A stretch of 64,000 bases of DNA from Ciona intestinalis (taxonomy: Eukaryota > Chordata > Ascidiacea > Phlebobranchia > Cionidae), in the NCBI RefSeq assembly GCF_000224145.3, contig NC_020169.2:2220662-2284661 (forward strand). Reading direction: 5' to 3'. Under the pieces are notes generated by a model. That model was not told where the DNA came from. It worked only from the letters and a program-made list of their open reading frames with translations, and did not search any database. A program made the translations under genes and the position numbers. Below are positions 37,701 to 47,693 of the stretch, piece after piece; the stretch's first letter is position 1; every line of letters starts with the position of its first letter.

Positions 37701-40700
37701 GGAAAACGTCATTTAGGCAACTTTTATTTGAGGTAATTTTTTACTCACAAGGTTATTTCGACAAAAGTAGAGAAAAGCAGCTTGTAGCTTTTGAGCAGTG
37801 TTGCCACTGGTTTCCAAATGCTCCATTCTTGCTTGGGTCATCACTGGTGTGCCCGGTATGCTGTTCAAGGAGTTATCCAGAGATGGCTAAAAAAAGCAAA
37901 AAAAATGTTGTTTTTGTCATTAAAGGAGTGAATATTCTATATAAGTAACATAATCTGTGCAATAAATTTATTTTGTCACTTTTACGACACAATGTATGTC
38001 ATTGCCAACTTAAACATCATTCTGGGGGTACTTACAAAATAACAAACCTAAGTGGTGGACAAAAAACATTCTTGGCCTATATAACACTCTAATAAAAAGA
38101 CTTTTTATTCAGACTTTTATTTTCTTGCCAAGCGAGAAGCTACCAAGGGTATAGGTTTATCCCACAGGGGACGAGTGATTCATGGTTAAATGGCACAAGT
38201 AAGTGCCCGACTTATTGTGACAACCATATTGGTTTCACGTTTGCCAGTAAATGAGAAAATTTAGCCAGCATAAATTAGTATTGAGAATTGTTCAATTAAT
38301 TTTAGCAATTTTTTATTCAAATTCCTAAGAATGAGTTGTAGTTTAGAATAACAGAAAATGAGCGAAAAATGAGTTAGTTTTCCGTTTGTGTTGAGCCGAT
38401 TTTCACACAGAAAATGTGGCTTATGTATTAACATTTACTTATGTACTTAAATTCACAGCTTTGTTTTTGTTGTTTATGCATAAATGTTACTTAATACCCA
38501 ATACCATATTACCAGAAAGTGTACTATTGCAAAAAGCAAAGGATTTCTGTTTTATTATCCATACAAAAACAACAAGGGACAAAATTAATTTTGATATAGT
38601 TTTTACTTACAGGTCCAATACAAAGCGAATTACAAACAGGTAGTGGATTTTAGTGTATCTGAATTCCTAAACCCACTATACTGGTCTAGTCTCAGTTGTA
38701 CAACATGGGAAACATAAACTGCATCAGTAGTACAAACTTGTGGAAGAAACAACCACTACAAGACCAACAACTGAAGGTGAGAATAAGGTCAAGGATTTTG
38801 AAAATCCTTTATACCGAGGTTGACAAAAGCTTGGATTGTTTAGCGATTTTATCACATATTGATAGAAAATATATATTATGAAGAATGTAACATCTTTAAT
38901 CCCTGGGATAACCACCGTCGTTAAACATGGGTGTCCTGTTTCATACACAGAGGGGATTTTTTTCATTTTTTATGTGGAGCTGATAACTTGGATTAGTGAC
39001 CACTGGGTTAAAGCAGTTGCCGTTAAAGGATACATAAGCCCACAATGGTTGCAGCAAAGAGCCTTGAACCCATTGCCTTTGGGTTGGAGGCAGGAGCGCT
39101 AACCAACTGTGCTACAGCGCCGAATATGGTATAACAATTCAGGCAAAAACAATTGATTTAGAAAGTATTTTCCTTAAGCAACGCTTTTATATTTACATTT
39201 ACTAGGCTATGAACGATATCAATACATCTATAAACAATTTGTATGAGATAGAAGTTTAGTTGGCTAGTGTTATATTAACCTATCTTTATATACAATAAAT
39301 TGTATATATTTTTATTGTAGAGTTTGGCGTCGAACCTGCAGCACTCGGCCATGTTTTTGGGAGTTGTGCCTTTGGAGATTGAAATAAACAAAATCGATGA
39401 AATAATCACAACATTAAAACCTGGTTTCCAACAACCAGTTACCAATACAAAATCTATTTGTTGTGAAGTCGCGATCAAGCATGAACTTTTGCGTGAATGG
39501 CAAAGGACATGTAAACGGCCAACTGCAGGACACCTTTATAAACTACTAACTAATGCTGGTTACTCTGTTACCAGTTATGGCAGTATCCTTAACTCTAATG
39601 AAGCAAGTGACAATACTGAAGTGGTTAAGTATGATGACTGTTCAAACTGCCTACCAAGGCAAAATGAATATGTTAAATACAAACCGTGGGAGTCACCTCT
39701 TTTAAATTTAGCTTCAAACAGAGTACAGCGTTACAAGTCAAGCATTAAAAAAAAAGAAAATCCTAGCGAAGCATCCAAAAAAAGGGAGAAGCCATGTTTT
39801 GCTACTAAAACAGTTACATTTTCATTAGAATCAAATGAAAATGAATTTATTAATGTTGCCGATGGATGCTCACAGACTTAATATTTGATGCTGAAAAATT
39901 AGCTCTTGTATTATCATATGCCTTAAAAATTGTGTTTGTAAAAATTTTTTTTGTGCAAAATTGTACTGTCTTGTTTATCATACCGATTACAATATATATT
40001 TTTACTGTGTCAATTGCAGAATACTCTGGCTCTGCTTGTTTGTATAGAAACTTGCCAGCAGGGTAAAGCTGTATTAGGTGTAAAACCGGGGTGCTAAAAC
40101 ATATAAAGTCACCCTGTTTCAAAAGTTGGCACCATGCACCCAGAATATATCGTTTTAAAGCACATCCTAGGCGCTAAATTATGTACTGCCTTGGCCCTTA
40201 AATTAGTATAATAAAAAAAATGTTATAAAATTATATATATATATAAAAAATTATGCAAAAAAAAGTTCAAAACTCACCATTGTGGAAGATAGAGAAGAGT
40301 TAAGGATTGAATCTTCAAGAGTAGGAGGGAGTTTGCTCTGGAGGGAAGAAGAGCAAGTGAGCAGAGCATTGAAGATGCTGAGGAAGATGTATCTTCCATC
40401 ACACTGTCCGGCTCCAACAAGTTTATCACCTGGAGCAAGAAATTTATTTTATGAATTTTTTACCATTTTCTATTTGGTCTATTTTACCTTAGTAAAATAA
40501 CATGTTTTTGATAAATTGGTTAATTGGCATTTTAAATTGAAAGAAAGCAATTAAAAACTAAAAGGGTAGTTTTATTCTATTCTAGGACGAGGTCCTACAA
40601 AGTGGCACACCATGGGACCTGGGATATATGCCAGTGTTTAGTATAGCAGTGATATGATGAACCCATTGCTATTATTTAAGTAGGCCTTCACAATGCGCCA

Positions 40701-43700
40701 TTTGGCTACCACAGTTACAGACACAACAGAGAGAAAAAACTGGTATTATCATTCTTTTAACATTGTCTAATGAAACAGGTCTGACTAATCTATTTTGCTA
40801 AAAAAGTGTATTAATAAAACTAAAATATCTACCTTTATTATCAAGATTGTAAATTGAATAACAAATAAAAGAAATGCAAAATACATTCTACTCTGTACAA
40901 AGGAGCGAAACTTAAAGCCTATTGTTTGTAACTTGTAAGGTTTACTGATTAATGCTGTATAGAAAATTTCGAAGGCCTGCATAACCTGCCACCCTGGTTT
41001 GGCACTAATAATTTTATTACGAGTCTGGCCTCGTTTTAGCTTGAGTTGCCCCGTTAACCCATAATAATTAACTCACCAGAGTTGCTGAAAGGAATTGTAT
41101 CCTCCATTTTGCTTCTTCCATCTACAGTTAAACTTTTCAGGATAAGTTGCTCCCCACACCATATAGCTATGTGATCTATGAACCTTGATGAAGGATCCTC
41201 AATCACTAATTTGTAACTTGGGTAGTAGTGAGGGTCAGATACCTATGGTGTAAAATAATTAAGCCTTCTATTTTTTGTGCTTGACTTGGTTTTTGATGCG
41301 AGCACAGTGATTGACTGGTAAAAAAGTTATAACTTTTATAATTTTGGCTTTTTAAATTCTGCTTGGTATGACAGTATTCTGGCAATGGTAGCAGAATTTT
41401 GAATGATATTTAAGTATTTTTCAGCAATTTTGAATTAACAAGTTTAATGCAACTTTTGCTTGCAATTAACTGTGTACTATTACAAAATGACTTACATTGT
41501 ACCTTCAAAATAACTTGTTAAACAAGGATTTTCCAAAAAAAATTTTGTTAATTTTAATTTTAGTTTGTTTTTTTGATATATATTTAGACATAGCCTATTT
41601 AAAAAAAAACAGTAGACACAGATTTTAATGAAATTAAATCACCTCTGCTACACTTGAATGCTCAATCATAACGATATCTACATCTTGTTTGCCTAGATCA
41701 GTGAAAACACACAAAGCAAATTTCACAGTTGATTCTGATTGAGAAAATCCAACCAGGCAAGTTACATGTTTTTTTCGTGACGCGCGCATGACATCTAGGG
41801 GCCAGATTTTCACACTGCTACTGCTGTTGTTCTGTTGTAAGGTGGGAATATTAACATAAAAAAAAAGTAGCCTAAAAGAAAAAAAATAGCCTTGGTAATG
41901 GTTTTAGGAATTGGAAATTATTCTATAAAAATCAAATGCATGAAATAGTAGTACTAAAACATTCGTTATTTGATAAAAATAAATTACAATTAAAAATAAA
42001 TATACACAAATTCAGTATATTGTTAAGAAACAACAAAATTTGTTACATTCAAAATCAAGAAAAAAATCGGTACAATTTCATTTTGAATTAAAAAAATTTA
42101 ATGAGTAAACTCTCACAGTTTTGAGTTTTGGTGCCAGAACTGCTTGCAAGTCCATTTCATTAACCATCTGCATTGTGGCTTGCTCTGTATTTCCTGCAGA
42201 TACTTTCCACTGTTGCAGGGAGTTGCTTGTTAGAATAAGCATCTCAAACTCGCCAACAATCTTTGTTGGTTTGGTGAATGATTGGACTATCTGGAAAAAT
42301 TAAAAATACGAAAATTTGAGTGTTTTTATGGTATATTTGTCTTTATTCAATATATTTGACATGTTTTACAATATTTGGCATGTTCGACAAGTTGTTTTTA
42401 TGTGTTTTATTCAGTTGTTTTTATGGGTGTTCGAAGTATATGCCTATTCGACATATTTTAGATAATAATGCTATATTGCTATGAAAATAATAATCCTAAA
42501 AAACAGTGTTAAAATTATTGTTCCTTTTTAAATGAAGATTAACTGCTTGTATTCTATTGTACATAGGTGATAAGAGATATATGGTTGGCTAGAAAATGAC
42601 CTAAAATGGGTAAACATGTTTATCAATAACCCATAAATGGTATATTTATTTTTTACTATGAGTGGTATTTCGTTTTTACTGTATGAAGTTTTGGTATGAC
42701 ATTAAAGGTTGTTACAGTTCGTGTAGTGCAACTTCTTTAAAAGAAAAAAATCCAAAATTCAAGTAAAAAAAATAGTTAAAAAATTTAGGTAAAAAATCAC
42801 CTTGATAGATTCTTGTGAGGGAGTGAAGAAAAACGAAGATACTCGCCGACTAATTCCTGACATTAAACTTTTGGGAGTGTGGAGCTGGTGACAGATCAGA
42901 TGGTTCTGAAATGAAAATAAATTCATAGCAAACATACAATTGCTCTCAAACTTTTTTGAAATGAATAACAAGTAGCGTGCTTTATCCTTGCATGGCTGGA
43001 AAACGACAGTAGTTATAACACGAGTGTTAATACAGCTCGTGCCAGCTTACGAGTTAAGTATTTTACTTTGTGGGTGATTGTTATTCTTTGGGATTTTTTT
43101 TCATGTATGGCTGATAATTTGGAGTCTTTTGGACCCATTAGTGACCACTGGATTGGAGCAATGGCTGTTAAGTGTCTTGCCTATGGACACATACACCCAT
43201 GATGGTAGCAGTGACGAGCCTTGAATTCATTGCCTCTGAGTTAAAGTGCAGGCGCACTAACCACTTTGTATGGGTACATTTCCCTACCTTTGTGGTCTGA
43301 AGCTGATAAACCGCACCAGTGGTAGTTGTCACCAAGAAACCATAAGGCTGAAATAGAAATAGGGTTTTAATGAGTATGTTTAAACAAAAATCAGGGTAGG
43401 GTGCAAATGCCTAATCTCAGGTCACGGTCACGGTCACGTGGTCACGCAACGCTGTGGGCCCAGGACATCACCCACGCAGAAAAAAAAGTAGAAAATATCA
43501 TTTTGAAAGGTAAATGCTACAATAATTACTGGCAGCACTGTACAATTTAGTACAAATCACTTTTTTTTCGAATAACACATTTGAGGTTATTACTAAAAAA
43601 AGTTCAACTTGCAAAATGGTGTTCTATATGGGTGAAATCCCACAACGAGGCATGCAATGTATCGAACCTGAGATGAGGGCCATAGTTAGCCCATTACCAT

Positions 43701-46700
43701 GCATTTTTTACAGTTTAGACTTTATAATAAAGCTCAGATTCATGAATCAAAAGCTAACAAAATTTGAGAAGGCTAAAGTCACAAGGTCACTCTGTTCAAA
43801 AAGATGTTGACACCAGTAACACATAATTGTAATCATCCGAAAAACCCCACAAAGCTTAGGTTAATAGGTTATATACTCATAAATAAAACATGGAAAACAT
43901 ATATACAAAAAACAATGTTACCGAGTTTAAAGGGTACACAAACATACAACTTAAAGGGGACAACATATAGACAGCTTTGGAATTTTATAGGAGACTACAA
44001 AATGGTTTGAGAATTAATGATAGATTAACAAAGGCAATAAAAGTAAACTACCTGGATTGATGTAATATTGAAGCATGTTTCATTCTCCACAAAAGCCTCG
44101 TGTTTCAGTTCATTGCAATTACTTGTAGAAGTGAGTATGTTTGGCCAGTGTTGCACATGGAAATTGTTCGTAACAGCAAGAACTGAAACCGCAGCACTGT
44201 CTTCGTCCACGTCCAAACACACGTTGCTCGACGTGTGCATGAGGTCATCTTCAGGAGCAGGCAGACGTAACTCTTTGCACACTGTGGTCTGAAAGTGAGT
44301 TTTTATAGTTTGGTTAAAATTATTTTTTCAGTTCGGCTAAAAAAACATAAAATTTACAACACTTCAGTTAACAATTTGGACCTTACCAAAAGTGCCACAC
44401 AACTGTCATGGATAAATAAATATGCATTAACTTTGACCCGCCGTGTACGTCTTCAAAATGTATGTTTTAAATTTTTTTTTCCATTGACATCCCAATGACA
44501 TCAACAATAAATGAATTATTAATTATAGCAAGTGGCACATAGGCCCCAACTTTTGAAAAGTAAAGGTACCAATAAGTTTTAAAAGATAAAAGTGTATGCC
44601 AGCGAAAGCATAAACTTTTTTCTTGTCAAATTGTTAGGGTTTATTTGGAAAATAGACTGATCATTTCACTATCACCACTGTATAGTGTTTATTTTAAGAC
44701 AGGTTTGTAAGATAGGCTATTAAATTGTTTATACATATATACTGGGTACTCAGATTTATTTTCAGGGTGAATACACACACCTTGCATACCCATGTTAGGT
44801 GCCTATGAGGTGGCAGGATATGTTAAAGGACTCACCTTGACATACCCACTTGGTTTATGCGCCCACACAAACAGTTGCTGTTTGATGACTACAATGGACC
44901 AACCATTTTCACCCAGTGAAGCCGAAATATCAGAAAAATCTATAAAAAATCAATAAAACTAAAAATGATCTAATAGATAGGAATTAACTTAAAAAAAACC
45001 ATAGCAGTTTTTAATAACAGTCCTAACTTTTACAAGGGAGTTTTGAAAAGTGACACGAAATTTATTAAACATTATGCAAAAAATTAATTCCCAATTAGTA
45101 CAACATAGTAGAATGGAAAAGATGGGACACCTTTTCATTCTATTTTCTCAACTCATTTGGTAGTAAACAAAGAACATTAAAAGAATTATAAAACTGTATC
45201 CCCACGACTCCCACATACTGTTGTTATTTGTTTAAACATGATCAGAATATTTGGATATTATGAGCTAAAAGCCCCATCTTCCCCCACCCCACTATATATA
45301 TAGTTTATTTCTAGTAGTTAAATTTAACCTTAGGTTTAATTATGCTAGCTAAAAAAGTCAGACTTTTAGTACAAGGCAGCTTTGGTTTCTAGCTTCTATT
45401 TATTTTTAAGGAATCATTAAAATTAAAAAAAAAATTGTCAGCATTATAGAAAATTTGTCATTATAAGAATATTTAAAAAAAAAGTTTGTTTTACCGTCTG
45501 CTTGTGTAATGGCTTCAGTAATTAGCACAGGTAATGAGGACGGGTAAGATTCAATGTTATGGTGAGTGGCATTGAATACAGAAGTCACAGTTGGGGATGA
45601 TGATGATATAAGAGAAGTGCTCCCAACAGCTGGACTCCTACAATAGAAATGGAAAGTGAAACTTTCACTATAGAGTCAATAAAATATAAATATATGTATA
45701 TAGGGAAAGTGAATTAATGTAACAGGCTTTATTCTCGCTTGGCCAGTAAATGACGAAATTGTTTTGTGCCCAAAGAAACATACGCCCAGAATGTTAAAGC
45801 GAGTGGCCTTGAACCCATTGATTGGTTGAAGGTGCTAACTGCTGTGCCGCAGCACCGAAAGTGAAGTTCAAATCTCTCAAAGTATACAACTGGGCAAGTA
45901 TAATTTGATAGGTAATGCACAAAGTCAGCACACAGTGCATTTGTGTCTTAGAAATGCATCTTTAAACACATATGTCTGGCACAGTGGTTGGTGTGCTCGC
46001 CTCTAGCCCAGAGGTTACCATTTAAGTATGGGCGCTGCTTACCATTGTGGAAGTTTGGGACATTAGACCAGACACTTAAAGGCAATGGTCAGCCCAGTGT
46101 TCTGTTATGGTCGCTAAACCACACTTAACAGCAATTGCTCCAACCCAGTGGTCACTAATGGGTTGTCCAAATTATCAGCAATATGTAAAAAATGAAAAGA
46201 TTAAAAAAAATCACCCACAAAGTAACATACATGGTAACTCGTGAGCTGGCACAAGGTGCACGCCCATCGTTTTCCGGCCAGGCGAAGATAAGGTAAGTTA
46301 CATTCATTATACTATCAACCACGTGCTAAAACTTTAATAAAAAAAAAGAACAACTAAAAAAAAAGAACAACACAAAAAAGATTTACCTACTAAGTTATCT
46401 GGTAACCCAAAAAAATTATGTCAACTTATGAGTTACTAAAATACCTTTGTGGGTGAAAACAGGACGTCCTGCTCATGCTACGATACCATAATATAAATAA
46501 AAATTGTACAAATAGGAAAAACTGCACAAATTTAATGAGTAAATCCCAAAATACCTTCCGGCAAAAGATTTTCGTAGCAAAGATGCTCTGGAGGTTCCTG
46601 ATGTCCTCAGGGATGAGTTGAGACGGGGAGTTGTGTTTAATGATATGTTGGATCTTCTTCCACTTGAAGATGGCCCAGTTCTCTTTCTGCTTGGAGTGAA

Positions 46701-46703
46701 CAT
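28702..46703 (-). CDS. NUP133: Nucleoporin NUP133, 25 exons, complete
   Basis: Scaffold nucleoporin of the Y (NUP107-160) complex, at the nuclear pore and at kinetochores. Exons: 46703-46555, 45637-45495, 44939-44836, 44288-44052, 43347-43288, 42905-42801, 42290-42117, 41831-41643, 41242-41077, 40429-40278, 37886-37749, 37583-37442, 36999-36896, 36375-36243, 34784-34690, 34419-34297, 33711-33577, 32934-32721, 32020-31887, 31577-31424, 30762-30613, 30151-30033, 29648-29556, 29406-29256, 28844-28702. The joined frame gives 1168 aa (human ~1156). A basic Ser/Thr-rich N-terminus precedes a beta-propeller (to ~500) and an alpha-helical stack. Diagnostic blocks include VCKELRLP, SDPRWAES, IPWTVGSGRVSVRTII, AAALAEKYEDFDILIQVCEE, FSEFLFKWY and DFKKAFELL. 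An ALPS-like membrane-curvature helix sits at ~243-260 (SLMSGISRRVSSFFF). Intron 10 contains a gene on the opposite strand. Confidence 0.96.
28971..29168 (-). mobile_element. MITE
   Basis: Complete inverted copy in the last intron of NUP133. Confidence 0.9.
29438..29525 (-). mobile_element. SINE 3' fragment
   Basis: TGTAACTTACTTTATCCTTG through CACCTCGTGCCAGCTTA only; it abuts NUP133 exon 23. Confidence 0.75.
29690..29937 (-). mobile_element. tRNA-derived SINE, diverged
   Basis: NUP133 intron 22; CCACTGGGTTGGAG body and degraded head (CAGGCACTCACCTAATGTGG). Confidence 0.7.
30296..30482 (+). mobile_element. MITE, highly degenerate
   Basis: TATAGTACTGTAGAGTAAG left end and TTAACATTGTTCTGTTGGGT-like interior recall the GGGGTAAGAT subfamily; no clean right TIR. 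Confidence 0.4.
30788..31055 (-). mobile_element. tRNA-derived SINE
   Basis: NUP133 intron 20; nearly full body, shortened head region (GCGCTAACCACTTTGTCATT). Confidence 0.82.
32165..32366 (+). mobile_element. MITE
   Basis: Complete copy in NUP133 intron 18. Confidence 0.88.
32462..32720. repeat. Local tandem duplication at NUP133 exon 18 boundary
   Basis: Two ~120-130-bp units (~32462-32592 and ~32607-32720) share the blocks GAACAGAACACCC, GTTAAAACAAAT, AAGGA(T/C)(A/G)AATAACCA, TTTTTAATTC and CTGCTGTACAA(C/T)GCTA. The second unit runs into the exon 18 donor. Confidence 0.75.
33221..33535 (-). mobile_element. tRNA-derived SINE, near full length
   Basis: NUP133 intron 17; body intact, head AGGCAGGCACCCTAACCAAT. 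Confidence 0.82.
33945..34090 (-). mobile_element. SINE middle fragment
   Basis: TTTTGTGGGTAAATATTTTC through CCTTGCATACCCCCA; interrupted by the MITE that follows. Confidence 0.6.
34092..34264 (+). mobile_element. MITE, internally deleted
   Basis: In NUP133 intron 16, lying against a SINE fragment; ends AGGTGGGGTAAGATGGGACA and TTTCCCCACCCGACTATA. Confidence 0.85.
34815..34995 (-). mobile_element. tRNA-derived SINE, internally deleted
   Basis: NUP133 intron 14; tail and head kept, middle lost. Confidence 0.75.
35944..36200 (-). mobile_element. tRNA-derived SINE
   Basis: NUP133 intron 14, next to exon 14; tail GTAACTTACTTTATCCTCAC, head degraded. Confidence 0.8.
36526..36545. repeat. (TA)n microsatellite
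   Basis: Short TA run inside T-rich sequence of NUP133 intron 13. Confidence 0.8.
38705..39881 (+). CDS. Nested death-domain-like protein with MGN myristoylation N-terminus, 2 exons
   Basis: The two-exon gene lies wholly inside NUP133 intron 10 on the opposite strand: 38705-38776 and 39321-39881, phase 0 GT-AG junction, 210 aa. The N-terminus MGNINC has Gly2 plus a nearby Cys, a typical dual-acylation (myristoyl/palmitoyl) signal, so membrane attachment is likely. Residues ~20-105 fit a death-domain pattern: LxxLAxxL, then LGVVPLEIEINKI (the LGL...EIxxIE core), then AIKHELLREW with the conserved Trp84, then PTAGHLYKLLTNAGY. The remaining ~100 residues are polar, Lys- and Ser-rich and probably disordered. 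A SINE fills the intron. The family assignment is by pattern only; I do not recognise an orthologue. Death-domain adaptors act in TNF/Toll-type signalling, but no partner can be inferred. Confidence 0.72.
38881..39120 (-). mobile_element. tRNA-derived SINE
   Basis: Inside the intron of the nested death-domain gene, hence also within NUP133 intron 10; head GGCAGGAGCGCTAACCAACT present. Confidence 0.8.
40227..40246. repeat. (AT)n microsatellite
   Basis: Short AT run ~30 bp past the NUP133 exon 10 donor. Confidence 0.75.
42966..43275 (-). mobile_element. tRNA-derived SINE, near full length
   Basis: NUP133 intron 5; tail and body intact, head GCAGGCGCACTAACCACTTT. Confidence 0.85.
45101..45300 (-). 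mobile_element. MITE
   Basis: Complete inverted copy in NUP133 intron 2; one of the few MITEs in the 5' half of this gene. Confidence 0.88.
45714..45858 (-). mobile_element. tRNA-derived SINE, internally deleted
   Basis: NUP133 intron 1; tail and GCCTTGAACCCATTGATTGG head region joined. Confidence 0.75.
45973..46310 (+). mobile_element. tRNA-derived SINE, full length
   Basis: Plus-oriented, ~335 bp, antisense to NUP133 in intron 1. tRNA-like head GGCACAGTGGTTGGTGTGCT then GCCCAGAGGTTACC; ends GGTAAGTTACATTCATT. Confidence 0.85.
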
Positions 46704-46735
46704 TTTGCTTACTTTTTTTCAAGACAAAACTGGTA

Positions 46736-46760
46736 TCTTGAAAGGTGATAAATTCAGGGG
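46736..46760 (-). promoter_or_regulatory. Candidate trans-splice acceptor ahead of NUP133
   Basis: Minus-strand sequence TTTATCACCTTTCAAG ends at 46737, 33 nt before the NUP133 ATG. No AATAAA or ATTAAA lies between the SECIS and this point. It could serve as a spliced-leader acceptor if SELENOH and NUP133 form an operon; a plain promoter is the alternative. Confidence 0.3.
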
Positions 46761-46834
46761 AAAATTTCCTTGAAAAAAATTAAAGCTTGAAAATATAGAA
46801 ATGAAAGCTATTTTTGTTAGAAAAGTCCAAAAAT

Positions 46835-46880
46835 ATCATTTTTATGCCCAAGAAAATTCGATTTTAGCATAAAAAGTCAT
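46835..46880 (-). promoter_or_regulatory. SECIS element in SELENOH 3' UTR
   Basis: RNA hairpin needed to decode UGA as selenocysteine. Reading the minus strand: ATGA (46880-46877), then stem arm CTTTTTATGC, then a loop beginning TAAAA, then the matching arm GCATAAAAA, then TGAT (46838-46835). The quartet residues (ATGA opposite TGAT), a near-perfect ~9-bp helix between them, and unpaired A residues ~11 nt after ATGA are the SECIS hallmarks. It lies ~180 nt past the SELENOH stop and ~130 nt before the NUP133 ATG. Confidence 0.93.
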
Positions 46881-47060
46881 GAGCTGGACTTCCTAACAAT
46901 AGCAAAAAAATAACGAATTAAGGGTAACGGGGAAATTTATTGGAAGTATAGGACACATTTTTTGTTAATGTAAATAAATGTTTGACTTTAAACAATAGGT
47001 CCAGGAATGATGGTAATATTCCAAATCTTTGAGAAGGGTTAAAGACCAAGACTATTCAGT

Positions 47061-47480
47061 TTATTTTTTAACACATTCCGCATTTTGAAAGCATTCAATA
47101 ATTTCTTCCTTTGATGGAAATTTCAATTTTCGTGGTGGCCCCTTTTTGACACCAGACCAAATTACAGTTTCAATACCATCTTTTACAATGGAAACTTCAA
47201 AAGATTTGCTTCTTGGTTTTGTTGGGTTAATAGAACTCGACAAATTTGGTTCCACTGTCTGCAATGCATCTAACACTAGCTGTGCATTGCGACCATATAC
47301 CCGTCAGGACTTGCAGTGTTCTATTTTCAGTTGTACCATGTCTTCTTTTTTAGTTTTAGCATACGGTTCGTCGTTTACTTGGTCCACTTTTTCCGGTTTT
47401 ACATTTTCAGACACGGAGATTTCGCCAGCAATTTCAGCTTCGGCAGCTGCACTTTTGCGTTTTCTAGCTTTTCTCGCCAT
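47061..47480 (-). CDS. SELENOH: Selenoprotein H with in-frame UGA (selenocysteine)
   Basis: Small nuclear thioredoxin-fold selenoprotein with redox and DNA-associated roles. Single exon, 139 residues including Sec, matching family size. The frame is interrupted once by TGA at 47306-47304 (codon 59), giving the CxxU motif C-K-S-U preceded by LKIEH and followed by RVYGRNAQ. Downstream signature blocks NPTKPRSKSFEV and KKGPPRKLKFPS are those of vertebrate selenoprotein H. The basic N-terminus MARKARKRKS is a nuclear-localisation type sequence and fixes the start; the frame extends upstream without another ATG. A SECIS element follows in the 3' UTR. NUP133 begins 357 nt downstream on the same strand. 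A standard gene finder would split or truncate this gene at the TGA. Confidence 0.95.
47304..47306 (-). other. SELENOH: UGA selenocysteine codon of SELENOH
   Basis: In-frame TGA at codon 59, in the position of Sec in the CxxU redox motif. Homology to the family continues without a frameshift on both sides, and a SECIS hairpin follows in the 3' UTR. Recoding, not termination, is the best reading. Confidence 0.94.
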
Positions 47481-47510
47481 CTTATAAGCAAGTTTACAAT
47501 ACAATTGAAT

Positions 47511-47693
47511 TTATATAAAGCGCTGGCTAACACCACGTTGACAACAAACCAATGCAAATTTTTGCATGAAATGAAATTTTACAGGGTTATTCCCCTTTGG
47601 CGCGAAAATTGGCTTTGAATCACGGTATAGAGATCTTAAAAAGTCAAAATTTACATCGATGAATTCGGACGTGTATTTTTCTTTGTTTGCCAT
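47511..47693 (-). CDS. Small ORF upstream of SELENOH (possible uORF or upstream cistron)
   Basis: ATG-started frame of 60 codons ending 30 nt before the SELENOH start on the same strand. Composition is protein-like in the first two thirds (MANKEKYTSEFIDVNFDFL...). I recognise no family. It may be a uORF in the SELENOH 5' UTR, an upstream cistron with an operon-like short spacer, or chance. Confidence 0.25.
   Translation of the reverse strand: MANKEKYTSEFIDVNFDFLRSLYRDSKPIFAPKGNNPVKFHFMQKFALVCCQRGVSQRFI

Noticed and set aside
47061..47306. SELENOH as a pseudogene because of the internal TGA
   Set aside because: The TGA is exactly at the family's Sec position, the frame is otherwise open, and a SECIS hairpin follows.
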